A DNA stretch of 8,152 nucleotides from Kiritimatiellia bacterium (GTDB lineage Bacteria > Verrucomicrobiota > Kiritimatiellia > RFP12 > DVOR01). Made by a program: the position numbers and the translations under genes. Shown here one piece after another: positions 5,532 to 8,152 of the stretch (position 1 is its first letter; every line of letters starts with the position of its first letter). Location: assembly GCA_017646485.1 (NCBI GenBank), contig JAGCML010000181.1:1-8152 (forward strand). Reading direction: 5' to 3'. The notes below the pieces were generated by a model. The model worked only from the letters and a program-made list of their open reading frames with translations. It was not told where the DNA came from and did no database searches.

Positions 5532-6182
5532 TTAACCGCGAATCTTTTCGAGCGCCGTCTGCGTCTTCCACGCAAGGTCGTCGCCAGATCCATCAACAGT
5601 TACGAGCTTATCTGTACCGCGATAGTACTCAATCAAGGGGAAGGTCTGCTCTGCATACACTTCCAAACGATGACGCACGGTTTCGGGCTTATCATCCTTG
5701 CGGATAATCAATTCTGCGCCACAAGCATCGCAAATCCCCTCCTGCTTCGGAGGCAAGAGGTCAACATTGAAACCTGCACCGCAAGCGGGGCACACGCGGC
5801 GACCAGAAATGCGACGAACAACGACTTCGTCCGGCACATCCAGCAAGAGTGCGCAACGCAAGGTCACACCTGCACGCGCCATCATGCCTGCAAGAATTTC
5901 TGCCTGCGGCACATTGCGCGGGAAGCCATCGAGCAACAAGGTCTGCGTATTTGCATCCGCACGCACCACATCTTCAATCATCTCGGCGATCAATTCGTCT
6001 GGCACAAGATTACCAGATTCCATATAGGCCTTAGCCTTCACACCGGCGGGAGTCCCCTCCTTCACTGCTGCACGGAGCAAATCACCCGAAGAAAGATGGC
6101 GAATGCCAGTTTCCTTAGCGAGCTCAACAGCGAGTGTGCCCTTACCCGAGCCAGGAGCACCCAACATGATGACGATTTCCAT
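5532..6182 (-). CDS. adk: Adenylate kinase, zinc-type LID
   Basis: The 216-residue product catalyses ATP + AMP to 2 ADP in the cytoplasm. The Walker A loop GAPGSGKGT is at residues 8-16. The AMP-binding part has HLSSGDLLRAAV and DGFPRNVPQAE (85-95), and the long LID domain begins near residue 123. The LID carries Cys131, Cys134, Cys151 and Cys154 (CPAC...CDAC), the zinc-finger form of the LID; E. coli Adk lacks these. I chose the ATG at 6182, which has AGAGGAG 8 nt upstream. An in-frame GTG at 6191 would overlap that ribosome site. The gene lies 18 nt after secY and 19 nt before map, an order common in Gram-positive and several other phyla. Confidence 0.97.
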   Translation of the reverse strand: MEIVIMLGAPGSGKGTLAVELAKETGIRHLSSGDLLRAAVKEGTPAGVKAKAYMESGNLVPDELIAEMIEDVVRADANTQTLLLDGFPRNVPQAEILAGMMARAGVTLRCALLLDVPDEVVVRRISGRRVCPACGAGFNVDLLPPKQEGICDACGAELIIRKDDKPETVRHRLEVYAEQTFPLIEYYRGTDKLVTVDGSGDDLAWKTQTALEKIRG

Positions 6183-6190
6183 GTGACCCA

Positions 6191-6197
6191 CTCCTCT
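6191..6197 (-). promoter_or_regulatory. Ribosome binding site that fixes the adk start
   Basis: AGAGGAG on the minus strand stands 8 nt before the ATG at 6182. It excludes the upstream in-frame GTG at 6191, whose first base is the last G of this motif. Confidence 0.8.
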
Positions 6198-6200
6198 TAA

Positions 6201-7571
6201 TTAGCGACGGCCAGCGATACGACCATGACGCAAGAAGCCGTCATAATTACGCATCACAAGGTGAGATTCCAACTGACGGAGTGTATCCAATGCCACACCC
6301 ACGATAATCAGCAAGCTTGTGCCACCGAAGAAGTCAGAAATCGTACGCGGAATCTGACCTGCGCCCTGAAGAATCAAAGGAATCACAGCGATGGCGAGCA
6401 AAGAGAGTGCACCGATCAAGGTGACGCGCGTCATGACGCCATCCAAGTATTCTGCGGTTGCCATGCCCGGACGAATGCCAGGGATGTAAGAACCTTCACG
6501 CTTCAAACCTTCGGAGATGTTCATCGCATTGAACTGCGTAGCCACCCAGAAGAAGGTGAAGAAGAGGATTAATGCAGCAAAGAGCACAATATGCACACCA
6601 GATTCAGGCAAGGAGATTGCCTTACCAGCAGCCTTAAGCGCAGCGGTGAATGTATTGGTACCTTCGAGATTGCCCAAAAGGCCCACGAGAGAAAGGATCG
6701 GACCAGCAAAGATGATCGGCATCACGCCAGCGTAGTTCACACGCAAAGGCAAGTAGGTCTGACCGCCACCATAGGCTGCACCCTTAGCAATAGCACGCGT
6801 AGAGTGAATCGGAATCTTGCGGAGGGCCTGGGTGATTGCCACAGTACCGAGCAACACGGCAAAGCCGAATGCGAGAAGGAGGAAGAGTTCCCAAACGCCA
6901 GCCTGAGCCTGAGCACCGCCGACGTTGAAGTAACGACGAGCAGCTTCAGCAATAGCGACCGGCAAACGAGAAGAAATGTTAATCATGATGAGCAAGGAGA
7001 CACCATTGCCGATGCCGCGCTCAGTAATCTGATCACCCAACCACATCACAAACATCGACGCACCCGTCATGGAGATGATGGTCATGAGGTAGAAGAAGAA
7101 CGGCTGCACCACCACGAGCTGAACGCCATCCATGCCCAAAGCAGCAGGATTGAGCATTGCGCTCGCCAAAGCAATCGACTGCACCACGCAGATACCGATG
7201 GTGAGCCAACGAATATAAAGATTTAATGTCTTACGGCCAGCATCGCCTTCGCGCTGCAAACGACCCAACGCAGGAATCACTGCAGTCATCAACTGAATGA
7301 TAATCTGTGCGGAAATGTAAGGCCAAATCGAAAGCGTACCCACGGAACACTGAGAGAGTGCACCGCCGGTGAAGGTGTCAAACCAGTTCACCAAGCCACC
7401 GCTCTTCGCAGATTCTGCAAAAGCTTCCTGAAGCGCAGAAAGAGCTGCCCAGTCCACACCAGGCGTGGGAATCATCGCCAGCAAACGCGCAATCGCGACC
7501 AACCCGATCGTAAAGAAAATACGAGTGCGAAGTTCTGGAATTTTAAAAAGGTTTGCAAATGTTTTAAGCAT
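6201..7571 (-). CDS. secY: Protein translocase subunit SecY
   Basis: The 456-residue product is the pore-forming subunit of the SecYEG channel, with the expected ten membrane helices. The start is MLKTFANLFKIPELRTRIFF. The plug and helix-2 area reads FTGGALSQCSVGTLSIWPYISAQIIIQLM. The helix-5 region has MWLGDQITERGIGNGVSLLIM. After the C4 cytoplasmic loop comes YLPLRVNYAGVMPIIFA. The C5 loop holds SYIPGIRPG with Arg367, matching the arginine essential in E. coli SecY. The tail is RNYDGFLRHGRIAGRR. The C4 loop (about 251-272) is unusual in lacking the common YAKR and GRR basic clusters. The ATG at 7571 has a GAGGA site, and the gene follows rplO after a 97-nt structured gap. Confidence 0.98.
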   Translation of the reverse strand: MLKTFANLFKIPELRTRIFFTIGLVAIARLLAMIPTPGVDWAALSALQEAFAESAKSGGLVNWFDTFTGGALSQCSVGTLSIWPYISAQIIIQLMTAVIPALGRLQREGDAGRKTLNLYIRWLTIGICVVQSIALASAMLNPAALGMDGVQLVVVQPFFFYLMTIISMTGASMFVMWLGDQITERGIGNGVSLLIMINISSRLPVAIAEAARRYFNVGGAQAQAGVWELFLLLAFGFAVLLGTVAITQALRKIPIHSTRAIAKGAAYGGGQTYLPLRVNYAGVMPIIFAGPILSLVGLLGNLEGTNTFTAALKAAGKAISLPESGVHIVLFAALILFFTFFWVATQFNAMNISEGLKREGSYIPGIRPGMATAEYLDGVMTRVTLIGALSLLAIAVIPLILQGAGQIPRTISDFFGGTSLLIIVGVALDTLRQLESHLVMRNYDGFLRHGRIAGRR

Positions 7572-7592
7572 GATCGTCCTCTGGAGGCAGGA

Positions 7593-7619
7593 GTCTCAAC
7601 GGGGCTATACCCCTGAAAC
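7593..7619 (-). promoter_or_regulatory. Hairpin II in the secY leader
   Basis: On the minus strand GTTTCA-GGGG pairs with CCCC-(GT)-TGAGAC around a TATAG loop, giving a 10-bp stem with a 2-base bulge and one wobble pair. It ends about 12 nt upstream of the secY ribosome site. No U-tract follows, so a regulatory or processing role is more likely than termination. Confidence 0.5.
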
Positions 7620-7629
7620 GATAAAGATT

Positions 7630-7662
7630 CCGGCCACTCCGCGCAGAAGCGCTGAGGGCCGG
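7630..7662 (-). promoter_or_regulatory. Hairpin I between rplO and secY
   Basis: CCGGCC (7630-7635) and GGCCGG (7657-7662) are exact reverse complements. The stem continues inward with three and then four more pairs past a bulge and a mismatch, closing on a 4-base loop. It lies 13 nt after the rplO stop. On the minus strand it is followed by AATCTTTATCG, which is too weak a U-tract for a confident terminator. It could partly attenuate, or protect the rplO 3' end. Confidence 0.55.
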
Positions 7663-7675
7663 TTTATTCAAACAA

Positions 7676-8122
7676 TTAGATTTGTTCGCAGGTGCCACCG
7701 GCGGCTTCAATCTTAGCCTTAGCGGTAGCGGTGAAAGCGGAAACCTTCACGGTCAACTTCTTGGTCAATTCGCCGTTGCCGAGGATTTTGATACCTGCGG
7801 TCTTAGCGGCGCGATAACCAAAGCCAGCTGCGAGAAGCACTTCCGTATCCACGACGGTGCCGTCATCAAAGCGGTTCAAATCCGATACGTTGATGCCATA
7901 ATAAGGCATGCGATTAGGATTCTTGAAGCCACGCTTCGGCAAACGGCGCATGAGGGGCATCTGACCACCTTCGAAGCCGAGCTTCTGCTTGTGGCCCTTA
8001 CGAGCGCCCTGACCCTTGTGACCGCGGGTCGAGGTCTTGCCCATGCCGGAACCCATACCACGACCGACGCGCTTACGAGTCTTGCGTGCACCGGGGGTGT
8101 TCTTGAGGTTAGAAAGATCCAT
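7676..8122 (-). CDS. rplO: 50S ribosomal protein L15
   Basis: The 148-residue product is full-length L15, which binds 23S rRNA late in assembly of the 50S subunit. The start MDLSNLKNTPGARKTRKRVG is followed by the Gly/Lys-rich extension GRGMGSGMGKTSTRGHKGQG, then GFEGGQMPLMRRLPKRGFKN (about residues 49-68), the buried loop typical of the family. The C-terminal globular part includes VLLAAGFGYRAAKTAGIKIL and ends AAGGTCEQI. The ATG at 8122 has AAGGA 7 nt upstream. Other spc-operon genes such as rpmD and rpsE would be expected beyond the right edge. Confidence 0.98.
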   Translation of the reverse strand: MDLSNLKNTPGARKTRKRVGRGMGSGMGKTSTRGHKGQGARKGHKQKLGFEGGQMPLMRRLPKRGFKNPNRMPYYGINVSDLNRFDDGTVVDTEVLLAAGFGYRAAKTAGIKILGNGELTKKLTVKVSAFTATAKAKIEAAGGTCEQI

Positions 8123-8152
8123 TGTAAAATCCTTTCCGGGAAGTCGGGAGAC

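Noticed and set aside
5513..5596. Upstream extension of Map by 28 residues
   Set aside because: It overlaps adk and adds an arginine-rich stretch not seen in the family; the ATG at 5512 gives the expected start and length.
5349..6200. A 283-codon plus-strand open frame opposite map and adk
   Set aside because: It is fully antisense to map and adk, which carry all their catalytic residues, and shows no protein family features of its own.
7630..7662. Intrinsic terminator after rplO
   Set aside because: The stem is strong, but the minus-strand bases after it are AATCTTTATCG, not a U-run, and secY follows in the same direction.

Overview
This window carries the distal part of a bacterial ribosomal-protein operon, followed by the start of an unrelated membrane-enzyme gene. 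Every gene I can support is on the minus strand, so transcription runs from high to low coordinates. In transcription order the genes are rplO (L15), secY, adk, map, rpmJ (L36), rpsM (S13), rpsK (S11), rpsD (S4), rpoA and rplQ (L17). The operon ends at a clear intrinsic terminator. After a 405-base spacer comes a gene for an MBOAT-family O-acyltransferase (AlgI-like), which runs off the left edge of the window.

The gene order is the classic spc-to-alpha junction with adk and map inserted after secY. Two departures from a common arrangement are that no infA lies between map and rpmJ, and that rpsD sits between rpsK and rpoA. The protein sequences suggest a didermal bacterium of the PVC group (Verrucomicrobiota, Kiritimatiellota or Lentisphaerota). 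The main hints are the RpoA N-terminus beginning MPIRLSRFEMP and an S11 with an acidic, Ala-rich N-terminal extension. I make this assignment from memory of the families, with low to moderate confidence.

The genes combine translation (L15, L36, S13, S11, S4, L17), transcription (RNA polymerase alpha), protein export (SecY), nascent-chain processing (methionine aminopeptidase) and adenylate balance (adenylate kinase). Most junctions are tight (3 to 27 nt). Three are wider and structured. The rplO-secY gap (97 nt) holds two hairpins. The map-rpmJ gap (88 nt) holds a near-consensus promoter with an AT-rich upstream tract and a palindrome inside its spacer. The rpsD-rpoA gap (71 nt) holds a perfect 12-bp hairpin without a U-tract.

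The left 1.5 kb has a different character. It is visibly more AT-rich, with a candidate sigma-70 promoter for the MBOAT gene and a quasi-periodic ATTTCG repeat in the spacer. I see no defence system, CRISPR array, insertion sequence, tRNA or rRNA. The core of the window is ordinary housekeeping sequence, and its interest lies in the intergenic RNA and DNA elements and a few protein peculiarities.
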